64,000 bases of DNA, taken from a virus. Positions within the stretch are counted from its first letter, which is position 1. Each line of letters starts with the position of its first letter. Where the stretch lies: positions 1-64,000 of IMG/VR virus record IMGVR_UViG_3300034190_003093; one strand, written 5' to 3'. Shown here in pieces: positions 1 to 7,665 of this stretch. Made by a program: the position numbers and the translations under genes. Below the pieces are notes generated by a model. The model had not been told where the DNA came from. It ran no database searches and saw only the letters and a program-made list of their open reading frames with translations.

Positions 1-327
1 AAAGCTTATAAACCCGATGTTCCGTTTTGTATTGGCAGTTACAGCACATTAATTGGATGGTATGTAGAAGAACTCGGGCATAGTGTGGTTTACTTAGACC
101 CACTTGCTGATGATCAAACCAACGTAGTTGAAAGTATTGATGAAGCAAGTGTAGTGCTTATGGCACACAATAGATTCATTACATACGGCTATACCGGTGA
201 TGTTCGCGACGACAGTTTCTATTGCCCGCTTCCTAGTGGAAGCACAGTGGTTGATCCATGGAGACGCTTGCCTAAAACAATGAAAGATATAGAAGTAGTA
301 CATTATGGAAACACAAGACAAGCCTAG
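1..327 (+). CDS. C-terminal part of a nucleotide-sugar dehydrogenase-like protein (partial)
   Basis: The reading frame is open from the first base of the window and stops at 325-327, so only the last 108 residues are visible. A segment resembling the C-terminal UDP-binding domain of UDP-glucose/GDP-mannose dehydrogenases can be read: a Rossmann-like start (IGSYSTLIGWYVEELGH), then VVLMAHNRF, then VVDPWR near the end. Such enzymes oxidise nucleotide sugars for surface polysaccharides. The N-terminal NAD-binding domain and catalytic Cys lie outside the window, so the family call is moderate. It overlaps the next gene by 23 bases. Confidence 0.5.
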   Translation, partial: KAYKPDVPFCIGSYSTLIGWYVEELGHSVVYLDPLADDQTNVVESIDEASVVLMAHNRFITYGYTGDVRDDSFYCPLPSGSTVVDPWRRLPKTMKDIEVVHYGNTRQA

Positions 328-832
328 TAAAAAGTGGTGGCAGGGCAGCACAGCACCAGTCTGGCAAAATGCATTTGAAGACTTGCCTTATAGCAACGAG
401 CCTTTCAATGATCCTGTAAGCTTGGCTGAGTGGAGAGAGTTAGGTTATACACAAACCAAGTTTACAGGCGACATGTATGACATGCGTAATCCTGCACCCA
501 AATGGATGGATAAAATTCAAACTGTATTACCATGGAAACACTTTTCTTGGAGTGTATACCGCATGGGACCTGGTTGCTGTCTCCCTACACACAGTGACAC
601 TTATGCACGTTTTATCAAGTATCACAATATCAATGATGCTGATACTATACATAGAGCAATCTTCTTTATGAAAGACTGGGAAAGTGGACACGTGTTTGAA
701 ATAGATGGTGAACCACAAACAAAATGGCACGCTGGTGATTATTTTATATGGCAAAATGACACTGAACACCTAGCTGCTAACGTTGGTAAAACGCACAGAT
801 ACAGTTTGCAAATAACTGGAGTTATAGAATGA
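305..832 (+). CDS. 2OG-Fe(II) oxygenase-like protein (paralog 1)
   Basis: 175 aa. A double-stranded beta-helix dioxygenase is suggested by H96-x-D98 (THSD), a distal H155 (TEHLAANVG) and R165 as possible 2-oxoglutarate ligand. The C-terminal half aligns by eye with the oxygenase at 17161-17832: both carry DWE.GH, then an H, then AN.G...R then TG. Substrate unknown; relatives of this fold hydroxylate protein side chains, nucleotides or small molecules. The next gene starts in an ATGA overlap at 829-832, so it is probably co-translated with the amidinotransferase. Confidence 0.72.
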   Translation: METQDKPSKKWWQGSTAPVWQNAFEDLPYSNEPFNDPVSLAEWRELGYTQTKFTGDMYDMRNPAPKWMDKIQTVLPWKHFSWSVYRMGPGCCLPTHSDTYARFIKYHNINDADTIHRAIFFMKDWESGHVFEIDGEPQTKWHAGDYFIWQNDTEHLAANVGKTHRYSLQITGVIE

Positions 833-1749
833 AAATTCACAGTTACAATGAGTGGGATCAATTAAGAGAGATCTATGTTGGTGTGGCTACACATGCTAAC
901 TGGCCCAGTGATGATCCAGTGTTTGCCAACGAAAGTGAAAAAACACTATGGAAAGAAACGCCAGTTCCTGGTGGAGCAGTACCAGGCTGGATCATTGATG
1001 AAGCAAACGAAGATTTGGATGCTCTTACTAAATTACTTGAAGGCGAGAGTGTAAAGGTTAATCGCCCAACTGATCTTGATTTTCAAGAAATAGGGGGTAT
1101 GTATAATTATTGCCCACGTGATAGATTTCTAATTGCTGGAGACAAGATACTCGATCCAGCAATGATGTACCCTTGTAGAGATCTTGAGGAACAATGTTAC
1201 CTCCCGATGCTAAGTGATAACACTGTTGTTCACATGCCAAGGAACGAAGGCATGACATTAGATGCTGCAAACATATGCAGGCTAGGTGATACCTGGATTT
1301 ACCTTGAAAGCGAGTCAGGTAATAGATCTGCATACGATTGGTTGTGTGATCGCTTTCCGCACATCAACATTGAAAAAGTTAATTTCTACGCTGGTGTACA
1401 CATCGACAGTACTATTGTTCCGCTGCGTGAAGGACTCGTGGTTTGCAATCAGCCTCGCATAAAGTCAAAGGATAATTTGCCACCAAGTATCAGAAATTGG
1501 GACATTATTTGGGTCAACGACATGGTTCCACAAAGCTTTCATGAATATCCATATGCTAGCAAGTGGATTGGTCTTAACATGTTGGCCGTTAATAGCGATA
1601 CCGTAATAATGGATGCTGCCCAGACTGAACTTATAAATACATTAGAGAAACACAAGTTCACAGTTATACCACATACCCTACGACACAGTAGAACACTAGG
1701 CGGCGGACATCATTGTGTGACACTAGACACTTGGAGAGAAAATGATTGA
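829..1749 (+). CDS. Amidinotransferase-family protein (glycine amidinotransferase-like)
   Basis: 306 aa. Members of this family move an amidino group from arginine to an acceptor amine, or hydrolyse guanidino groups. The catalytic Cys is read at C296 in GGGHHCVTLDT, the catalytic His at H191 in YAGVHIDST, and PRD at 96-98. Amidinotransferases of this size are known in marine T4-like phages such as cyanophages, where their role is not settled. It starts with ATGA overlapping the stop of the upstream oxygenase and overlaps the next gene by 8 bases. The acceptor cannot be told from sequence. Confidence 0.85.
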   Translation: MKIHSYNEWDQLREIYVGVATHANWPSDDPVFANESEKTLWKETPVPGGAVPGWIIDEANEDLDALTKLLEGESVKVNRPTDLDFQEIGGMYNYCPRDRFLIAGDKILDPAMMYPCRDLEEQCYLPMLSDNTVVHMPRNEGMTLDAANICRLGDTWIYLESESGNRSAYDWLCDRFPHINIEKVNFYAGVHIDSTIVPLREGLVVCNQPRIKSKDNLPPSIRNWDIIWVNDMVPQSFHEYPYASKWIGLNMLAVNSDTVIMDAAQTELINTLEKHKFTVIPHTLRHSRTLGGGHHCVTLDTWREND

Positions 1750-2764
1750 CCAAAATGCAATCAACAGTTTAATTGAAGTTCAACTCAAGCAGTCTGTTGA
1801 CCAAGCAGTTGAACAATTAGTTGAGGACACTATTGAAAACTTGTTGTTCGATGAACAATGGTTAGCAAAAATCCAAACACACATTGCTCGTGAAATGAGT
1901 GATCGAATTACCAAAACAATTCGACAAGAAAACATCAAAGATGTATTGCGTGAAGTAGTTATTGAAAATGCAGGTATACTTACTAAAGACATTAACGGAG
2001 AGCTCACAGTCGAAGATGGTTTAGTTGTTGTAAGAAAACATCTAAGTGCAGACAGCATTGACGTAGGCGAACTAGATATTGCCCAAGATGCATACATGCA
2101 CGGGTCACTTACAATTGATGGCGATTTAGCAATCAAGGGTCGCATCAACGTAAACAACAGAAGTTTTGTAGAACTTGCCGAAACTATTGAAAAAAATGCG
2201 CTAGACAAACTTAAACATGATTTTGTTGAAACTATGAGTGACACACTTTTTGAACGCATGCAAAATGGCATTGATTTACAACAACTAAGCGTCGGCGGCG
2301 AGTTGCTAGTTGATAACGGCACTCTTAGTTCGCACGTTAAACGTACCAACATTACCGAAGTTGGCAAACTTGATGATTTGCAAGTAAACACTTATCTTAG
2401 TGTAAAGAACCATAGAGTGGGTATTAACACTCCAAATCCCGCTAGTGCACTAAGCATATGGGACAACGAAGTAAACATCGAAGTAGGCAAGCACAGTGCA
2501 AATACTGGGCAGATTGGTACAGCAAAACCACATAACCTAAGCCTGGTAACCAACAATCAACAGCAATTAACAATCAACAAAGATGGACTAACTTGGGTCA
2601 AACAATTACAAATTGGTCGCAATAAAATTTCTACATCGCCGGAAACTCCTGGGTACGAAGGTGCAAAAGGTGATCTAGTGTTTAATGCTAACTATAAACA
2701 AGGCGCACCGTTCGCCTGGTTATGTTTGGGTGCATTTAGATGGACGGAGTTGAAATCAGCATAA
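1742..2764 (+). CDS. Tail-fibre-like virion protein
   Basis: 340 aa. The N-terminal 70 residues are helical and charged and could form a trimeric coiled coil. Two beta-solenoid-like stretches follow (LTVEDGLVVVRKHLSADS and VGGELLVDNGTLSS), then a segment typical of phage fibres (VGINTPNPASALSIWDNE). The C-terminus is rich in aromatic residues. This resembles structural or fibre proteins of marine T4-like phages; it could be a short fibre or a fibre accessory. The following ORF starts in a TAATG overlap. Confidence 0.6.
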   Translation: MIDQNAINSLIEVQLKQSVDQAVEQLVEDTIENLLFDEQWLAKIQTHIAREMSDRITKTIRQENIKDVLREVVIENAGILTKDINGELTVEDGLVVVRKHLSADSIDVGELDIAQDAYMHGSLTIDGDLAIKGRINVNNRSFVELAETIEKNALDKLKHDFVETMSDTLFERMQNGIDLQQLSVGGELLVDNGTLSSHVKRTNITEVGKLDDLQVNTYLSVKNHRVGINTPNPASALSIWDNEVNIEVGKHSANTGQIGTAKPHNLSLVTNNQQQLTINKDGLTWVKQLQIGRNKISTSPETPGYEGAKGDLVFNANYKQGAPFAWLCLGAFRWTELKSA

Positions 2765-3327
2765 TGCAAGTTAGTTGGGTAATATCAGCAGAATACAAAG
2801 ATGACAAAGCAAAACCAGAGCAGCTAAAAGCCATTGGCAACACCTGGGGAAGCTGGAAAACCTGGCGGTTATACAATACTGCTAATGTATTGTGCGCCAA
2901 TGACGAAAAGGCACGTGAGCTAATTAAACGTGCCTTCCATGGCGTATGTAACTTTTACATACCACAACAGAGTTATGCAGCATTAGAAAGACCTCCTGGT
3001 GTAAATGTGTTTGATGGGAAATTTCCAACAGAGTTCGACAACCAAGAAGATATTGTTGCTATGCATCTTGTTAGCAAAAGCGACTTGGTGCTATTGCTAG
3101 GATTTGACTTGCAAGAAATAACAGACACTGATCCAACTGCTAGACATCTTAAAAAGAATTACCAGGCGGCCGCCAGCGGAGTAATTAAAAACAACGCAGA
3201 CACTACCTGGGTTGTGATTGATCATCTAGAAGATCTGGCTAAATCTTTTGCAAATATGGAAAATATCTCTTGCGATACTTACGAGAATGTGTTACAATTA
3301 TTAGGTAACTTAGACATAGATACCTAG
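2764..3327 (+). CDS. Hypothetical protein (187 aa)
   Basis: ATG at 2764 overlaps the upstream TAA by one base (TAATG) and is preferred over the in-frame ATG at 2740 because it keeps the coupled spacing. No signal peptide or membrane segment. Soluble mixed alpha/beta composition with a hydrophobic strand (LVLLLGFDLQ) followed by a charged helix. I do not recognise the family. Its place after a fibre-like gene allows a fibre accessory role, but this is only context. Confidence 0.6.
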   Translation: MQVSWVISAEYKDDKAKPEQLKAIGNTWGSWKTWRLYNTANVLCANDEKARELIKRAFHGVCNFYIPQQSYAALERPPGVNVFDGKFPTEFDNQEDIVAMHLVSKSDLVLLLGFDLQEITDTDPTARHLKKNYQAAASGVIKNNADTTWVVIDHLEDLAKSFANMENISCDTYENVLQLLGNLDIDT

Positions 3328-3335
3328 GAGGTTCC

Positions 3336-4376
3336 ATGGTTGCTCGTATAGGCTTTGCTTGCAAGTATTTGCACGAAGATCAAACACAAAAGAAAAAGAT
3401 CCTTGAAGAATTGCAACGCCCGTTAACGGAGCGCAGCACAACAGTTACTTGGTTAGGCAGACAAACACGTGAAGTAGCAGAAGAGCGTTTGTGGGATATA
3501 ATGATTCACAATGCTGCCGCAGCAAAACGATTGGTTGAGTATGTTGGTAGCCTCCCTGCAGAGTTACGCATGGTACGAATTGGTAGTAACCAGCTTCCTT
3601 GTGCTACTCACCCAGAATGGCGCTACTTCTGGCAACGTCCAGATGTGATTGCATACGGTGAAAAACACTATGGCATGGTAGGTGACACAGCACGAGCACT
3701 TGATGTTAGACTATCCATGCACCCAGGACAATTTGTTGTGCTTGCAAGTGATAATCCTGAAATTGTAGAACGGAGCATAGAAGAATTTGAATATCACGCC
3801 ACTCTCATACGGTGGATGGGTTACGGCAAGAAGTTCCAAGACTTCAAGTGCAACGTACACATCTCAGGCCGACAAGGTCCAGCCGGTATCAAAGACGCAA
3901 TTAAACGCTTCACGCCGGAAGCCAGAAACACTATTACAATCGAAAACGACGAAAACAGATGGGGAATCGACGACAGTCTTGAGCTTGCAAACGATCTCGC
4001 TTTGGTGCTAGATGTACATCACCATTGGGTACGTGAAGGTTCGTACATTGAAGCCAACGATGACCGTATTAAACGCATTGTAGACAGCTGGCGTGGCGAG
4101 CGACCAGCCATGCATTACAGCCAAAGCCAAGAACAAATCTTACTGCCACTTGATACCCACACACGCCCTGATCGTGCAGCACTGATGGAAAGTGGTATTG
4201 CCCGAGGTAAGCTACGAGCACATAGTGATTACCTTCCTAATGATGCATTGAATGATTATGTATTGTCACACTGGCACTGGGCAGACATTATGGTAGAAGC
4301 AAAGTGCAAAAATCTAGCAAGCGCAATGTTGTTACAACATTATTACAGCAACAACGAAGAAAAACTAGTTGCTTAA
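3336..4376 (+). CDS. uvdE: UV-damage endonuclease (UvdE/UVDE family)
   Basis: 346 aa, slightly longer than many UVDE proteins. These TIM-barrel enzymes nick DNA 5' of UV photoproducts and start alternative excision repair. Visible motifs: N-terminal RIGFACKY, RLSMHPGQFVVL at about 124-135, CNVHISGRQG, TIENDE (metal-binding Glu), LVLDVHHH and MHYSQS. The order and spacing of His/Glu/Asp ligands match the family. A strong ribosome-binding site (AGGAGG at about 3327) precedes the ATG. Useful to a virus of sunlit surface water. Confidence 0.9.
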   Translation: MVARIGFACKYLHEDQTQKKKILEELQRPLTERSTTVTWLGRQTREVAEERLWDIMIHNAAAAKRLVEYVGSLPAELRMVRIGSNQLPCATHPEWRYFWQRPDVIAYGEKHYGMVGDTARALDVRLSMHPGQFVVLASDNPEIVERSIEEFEYHATLIRWMGYGKKFQDFKCNVHISGRQGPAGIKDAIKRFTPEARNTITIENDENRWGIDDSLELANDLALVLDVHHHWVREGSYIEANDDRIKRIVDSWRGERPAMHYSQSQEQILLPLDTHTRPDRAALMESGIARGKLRAHSDYLPNDALNDYVLSHWHWADIMVEAKCKNLASAMLLQHYYSNNEEKLVA

Positions 4377-4398
4377 AATTTAATCAAAGGAGACTAAC

Positions 4399-4578
4399 AT
4401 GTACAAAGGTACTGGACACATTCACAAAGATAAATTTACTAAAGTAGGAGATTTTATGCACGGGTATGCACGGTCAAAAGGTGGTATCCGTCCTGCAGAA
4501 GAATATCGATCTGCTCGCCGTAATGCTGCTAGACTGAGTTACAGAATTGCAAAGTTAGCAGTTAAAGCTGAATCTTAA
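4399..4578 (+). CDS. Small basic hypothetical protein (59 aa)
   Basis: ATG at 4399 has an AAGGAGA ribosome-binding site 7 bases upstream. The product is basic (many Arg/Lys) with a helical C-terminal half containing RSARRNAARL, suggesting nucleic-acid contact, but no family is recognised. It ends convergent with the lipase gene, overlapping it by 4 bases. Confidence 0.55.
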   Translation: MYKGTGHIHKDKFTKVGDFMHGYARSKGGIRPAEEYRSARRNAARLSYRIAKLAVKAES

Positions 4579-5369
4579 TCATTTTTATTTGGTAACCATT
4601 CAATATGGCGTTGTATGTATTTGACGTACTCATCAATCGAATGATCACTAAAGTTGTCTATTTTACCTTGTTTTAGACCCATGCAAATGCCACGCCATTT
4701 GTCTTTGATTAATTGCCATCCAGTGGGTGTACGCACTCGTCCGTAGGCATTGAGATAATATAGATTACCATGATGCACATATCCCATAATAGCAAGAGGA
4801 ACAGTAGTGACAATGTCATTATTGTTCTTCCAGCGATGATGTACTACACCTAGACTCTTAACATACTTGCGCCAGCCTACTCGCGGGCTACCAAATGTGT
4901 GTAGTTCGGCTGGATCATTTAGTTCTATATTGTGCACACAACGGCTAGCCATGATAGTAGCCATTGCTGCTCCCAAACTATGTCCACAGAACCAAAGAGT
5001 TTTGTCTAAATTTGTTTTGCGCAACAAATCTTCTTGTATCATTGGCCAAAGGTCGTCGACTTCCTTTTTAAATCCTCTGTGCACCCTGCTAACTGTTTCT
5101 GCAAGAACCGGCATTGCTTTTAAGTCTGCTTTGATATCATTAAACTCGCTGGGTTGTGTACCTCGGCATGCAATAACCAGGTCCGTTTTATTCATAAAGC
5201 GATATGCTTGTGCTCCGTCTTTATCGTAAAACTCTACTGTAGTAAACCCCAATTTTCTTGCTTCCTTGGTTGCTGTTTTTACATCAAAGTAAGAAATACG
5301 AGACAACTTAGCCATTAACAAACTACGTTGTTTGCAATGCAATGCATTAATACTCGATGGGGTACTCAA
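4575..5369 (-). CDS. Class 3 lipase (alpha/beta hydrolase)
   Basis: 264 aa. A class 3 triacylglycerol lipase/phospholipase fold is shown by the oxyanion region ACRGTQ (68-72), the nucleophile elbow GHSLGAA with S131, D185 (NNND) and H199/H200 (YVHHG). No signal peptide, so it would act in the cytoplasm or be released at lysis. The start is TTG at 5369: AGGAG lies 7-8 bases upstream and no ATG fits as well. A late-type ATAAATA lies upstream on the same strand. A second lipase domain of the same type is embedded in the 1497-aa tail protein at 34413-38906. Confidence 0.85.
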   Translation of the reverse strand: MSTPSSINALHCKQRSLLMAKLSRISYFDVKTATKEARKLGFTTVEFYDKDGAQAYRFMNKTDLVIACRGTQPSEFNDIKADLKAMPVLAETVSRVHRGFKKEVDDLWPMIQEDLLRKTNLDKTLWFCGHSLGAAMATIMASRCVHNIELNDPAELHTFGSPRVGWRKYVKSLGVVHHRWKNNNDIVTTVPLAIMGYVHHGNLYYLNAYGRVRTPTGWQLIKDKWRGICMGLKQGKIDNFSDHSIDEYVKYIQRHIEWLPNKND

Positions 5370-5396
5370 AATAAAACTCCTATATTGTTATTATAT

Positions 5397-5403
5397 TATT
5401 TAT
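5397..5403 (-). promoter_or_regulatory. Late promoter, ATAAATA core, for the lipase
   Basis: On the minus strand GATAAATAA lies about 28 bases before the TTG start of the lipase and before its AGGAG site, matching the T4-type late core TATAAATA at 7 of 8 positions. Confidence 0.5.
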
Positions 5404-5441
5404 CGTATACCTTTCAGTAACATCCATAAGACATAATTCGG

Positions 5442-5469
5442 TTGACAATATTTTGATATATGCTATATT
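5442..5469 (+). promoter_or_regulatory. Sigma-70-like early promoter
   Basis: TTGACA at 5442-5447, 16-base spacer ending in ATGC, TATATT at 5464-5469. It reads into the 82-aa ORF at 5502. One of a family of near-consensus promoters in this window that share a GGTTGAC box. Confidence 0.75.
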
Positions 5470-5501
5470 AGTGGTGTAGTTAATATAATCAGGAGGTAAT
5501 C

Positions 5502-5750
5502 ATGTCAACCGCTACATTCATGTTGTTGTTTAGTCTTTCTATTACAGCACCCGACGGAGCACAGCTCGACGAAGTCGTTAACGTATACAGTAGGAGCTTC
5601 TCAACTGAAGCAAAATGCAACCGTTTCCTTAAAAACTATGGAGCATTGATTCGAGGAAAAGGTCTGCGCACATTTCAAGGCATGCTCAAAGATGAGTATA
5701 CAGTTGAACTAAACAGCGTGTCATGCAGCCAGATCGATAAAAACGGTTGA
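5502..5750 (+). CDS. Small hypothetical protein, possibly exported (82 aa)
   Basis: ATG preceded by AGGAGG. The first 17 residues are hydrophobic (MSTATFMLLFSLSIT) and may be a weak signal or anchor. Two Cys are present (residues 43 and 78 by count from the start). No family recognised. Its stop codon lies inside the next promoter's TTGACA box. Confidence 0.6.
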   Translation: MSTATFMLLFSLSITAPDGAQLDEVVNVYSRSFSTEAKCNRFLKNYGALIRGKGLRTFQGMLKDEYTVELNSVSCSQIDKNG

Positions 5751-5775
5751 CACTTGAATACAGTTGTGTTATATT
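5747..5775 (+). promoter_or_regulatory. Sigma-70-like early promoter
   Basis: TTGACA at 5747-5752 overlapping the upstream stop codon, 17-base spacer, TATATT at 5770-5775. Drives the small-ORF/lipoprotein operon from 5805. Confidence 0.75.
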
Positions 5776-5804
5776 GTATTGTAAGTTAAACGAAAGGATA
5801 TCCC

Positions 5805-5972
5805 ATGTGGGCAATTGAAGCAAGAAACTACGGTGAGAACAAAGACTACTTTTACATGTCAGGATTGACAGAAGAAGAGTCACGTGCTCGCCACGCTAAA
5901 CTTAGTAACAGTGGCGAGTGGGCTTTAGTGCGCAGTTGGGATAAGCGTCAAGAATTTGGAGGCAAATCATGA
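5805..5972 (+). CDS. Small hypothetical protein (55 aa)
   Basis: ATG preceded by GAAAGGA; stop TGA overlaps the next ATG (ATGA at 5969-5972). Reads as a compact soluble protein (MWAIEARNYG at the start, ARHAKLSNSGEWALVRSWD in the middle). Family unknown. Translational coupling to the lipoprotein gene suggests one operon. Confidence 0.6.
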   Translation: MWAIEARNYGENKDYFYMSGLTEEESRARHAKLSNSGEWALVRSWDKRQEFGGKS

Positions 5973-6607
5973 AGCGCACATTAATTACTATGATGTTGGC
6001 AGGTACATTGTTAAGTGCCTGTTCATCAAGTCCATTGGGCATGAGACAAGCTCAAGGCAACGAAACACCTGTTGCAGATCAAGTGATCACAACAGAATAC
6101 AAAGACCAGGGTGTTGTGTTGAACTACACAGTATTCGGCAATTTAAAAAGCATCGAAGTGTATGGAGTCGCAGCGGCTTGGAAATCAAATCCAGCTGTAC
6201 TTGCTGAAGCAGATGCTAAAGAAAAGTTGGTTAAGTTTGTGTTTGGCGAACAAATTGACAGCAATCGAAGTGTAAAGATTCTTGCTAAGAGTATTGAAAA
6301 CTCTCGAGACAATGCACTTAATGGTATCGAAAATAATTTTACCAGCGAACAACTAACAGCCGAAGTACAAGATGATGAAGCACACGGCACTAAAGAAGAC
6401 AACACAAGTCGACGTATTGCTACACGACTAGATGAAACTGTTGCTGATACAATTACTACTATTGTAGCATCTGGACGTTTAGTTGGTGTACGCAAAAAAA
6501 GTGATAAAGTCATCGACGATGGGCGCTTGTATGTTGCCAAGTATGTTTGGAGTGAAGATGACGCTGAAATAGCAGCGGACATTCGTAAAACTATGGCATT
6601 GTACTAG
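5969..6607 (+). CDS. Predicted lipoprotein (212 aa)
   Basis: Signal peptide with lipobox LLSAC (Cys18), so probable outer- or inner-membrane lipoprotein. The mature part is rich in charged residues, with Ala/Glu helices around 70-90 (VLAEADAKEKLVKF) that recall LPP20/FlgT-like lipoproteins, but I cannot assign a family. The next gene starts GTG in a TAGTG overlap, so the two exported proteins form a pair. Confidence 0.7.
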   Translation: MKRTLITMMLAGTLLSACSSSPLGMRQAQGNETPVADQVITTEYKDQGVVLNYTVFGNLKSIEVYGVAAAWKSNPAVLAEADAKEKLVKFVFGEQIDSNRSVKILAKSIENSRDNALNGIENNFTSEQLTAEVQDDEAHGTKEDNTSRRIATRLDETVADTITTIVASGRLVGVRKKSDKVIDDGRLYVAKYVWSEDDAEIAADIRKTMALY

Positions 6608-7665
6608 TGCAACGTGTGTTAACCACAATGGCATTACTGGGGTGTATTTTTACCACCCCAGTGACTGCTAATAGTGTTTCAATCCTGCTGCAACCAAGCC
6701 CTGCTGCAATTATACTTGTTGCAGGTAGATGGCTAACAACAAAACGTGAAAAAGTATACAAGGTGCGTGTGCAATGCACTGGTGTTGACGAACAAGCTGC
6801 TCGTAACAATTGTTTTGCAAAAGCAATCAATGACGCAGTTGGATCAATTGTTGTCAGTGATAGCGAAACATCTGGCACTGGCAAAGATAGAGATCTTAGC
6901 TATCATGAACTGCTTAATTACAGCTCAGGTTGGATACACGACTATGAGATAACAAGCAAAGAAAATACAACAAACAGCACACAACTGACTATGAATGTTA
7001 GTGTACAAGGTAATGCTGTTGCTGATCGTGCGTTTGGAAAATCTCGCAGCACTGGAGAGCTTGACGGCAATCGAATTTCTACTATGTTTGAAAGTTATCA
7101 AGAAGAAAATGCAGCCGGTGACAAGTTAATCGATCTGATATTAAGAGCATATCCTCAACGAGCATTTGATGTTGCAATAGGCAAAGCAGGCTACAATGTT
7201 GATGCTGATCGAAATATGATATTAAATGTAAATTTTTCTGTTAAGTGGAACAAAGACTATGTTGCTGCTATCGCAGAAGTATTAGAAACCACCGGTAGAA
7301 ATACAACAAATGCAACATACTGGGCACAGTTAAAAACTAGATCCAGCAACAAAAACGGAACTTATCATAGATTTGACAACATACGTGGTCAGCGTCTTGT
7401 GCAAGGGTTAACATCGCCAGGGCCACAATTGTTGCTAACATTTGGAAATCTTACTGCTGGGTGTTACAACATACCCGAATTGAGTGGACTCACCCAAGGT
7501 ACCAATATGCCCGCTACTAAAATGATTCAGCCAACTGGCCAAGGAGTTGTAATCAACAGTTGGCTAGAATTACAATCTAGCATTGCTGTCACAGTTAGTG
7601 CCGATCAACTCAACAATTTAGGAAATCCAAAACTACAGGTTGTGAACCAGAAACAATGCCTCTAA
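6607..7665 (+). CDS. Predicted secreted protein, FlgT-like N-terminal region (352 aa)
   Basis: Starts at GTG 6607 overlapping the upstream TAG. Signal peptide with likely cleavage after VTANS. Residues 50-140 (CTGVDEQAARNNCFAKAI then a beta-rich stretch) resemble the N-terminal domain of flagellar-assembly-like proteins of the FlgT type, by eye only. The C-terminal third is beta-rich. Coupled to the lipoprotein before it. Converges with the next gene with a 4-base overlap. Confidence 0.65.
   Translation: MQRVLTTMALLGCIFTTPVTANSVSILLQPSPAAIILVAGRWLTTKREKVYKVRVQCTGVDEQAARNNCFAKAINDAVGSIVVSDSETSGTGKDRDLSYHELLNYSSGWIHDYEITSKENTTNSTQLTMNVSVQGNAVADRAFGKSRSTGELDGNRISTMFESYQEENAAGDKLIDLILRAYPQRAFDVAIGKAGYNVDADRNMILNVNFSVKWNKDYVAAIAEVLETTGRNTTNATYWAQLKTRSSNKNGTYHRFDNIRGQRLVQGLTSPGPQLLLTFGNLTAGCYNIPELSGLTQGTNMPATKMIQPTGQGVVINSWLELQSSIAVTVSADQLNNLGNPKLQVVNQKQCL

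Noticed and set aside
1780-2391. 203-aa minus-strand open frame
   Set aside because: It lies wholly inside the fibre-like gene at 1742-2764, is Ser/Leu-rich as expected for antisense of a Lys/Glu/Asp-rich frame, and has no ribosome-binding site or coupling.
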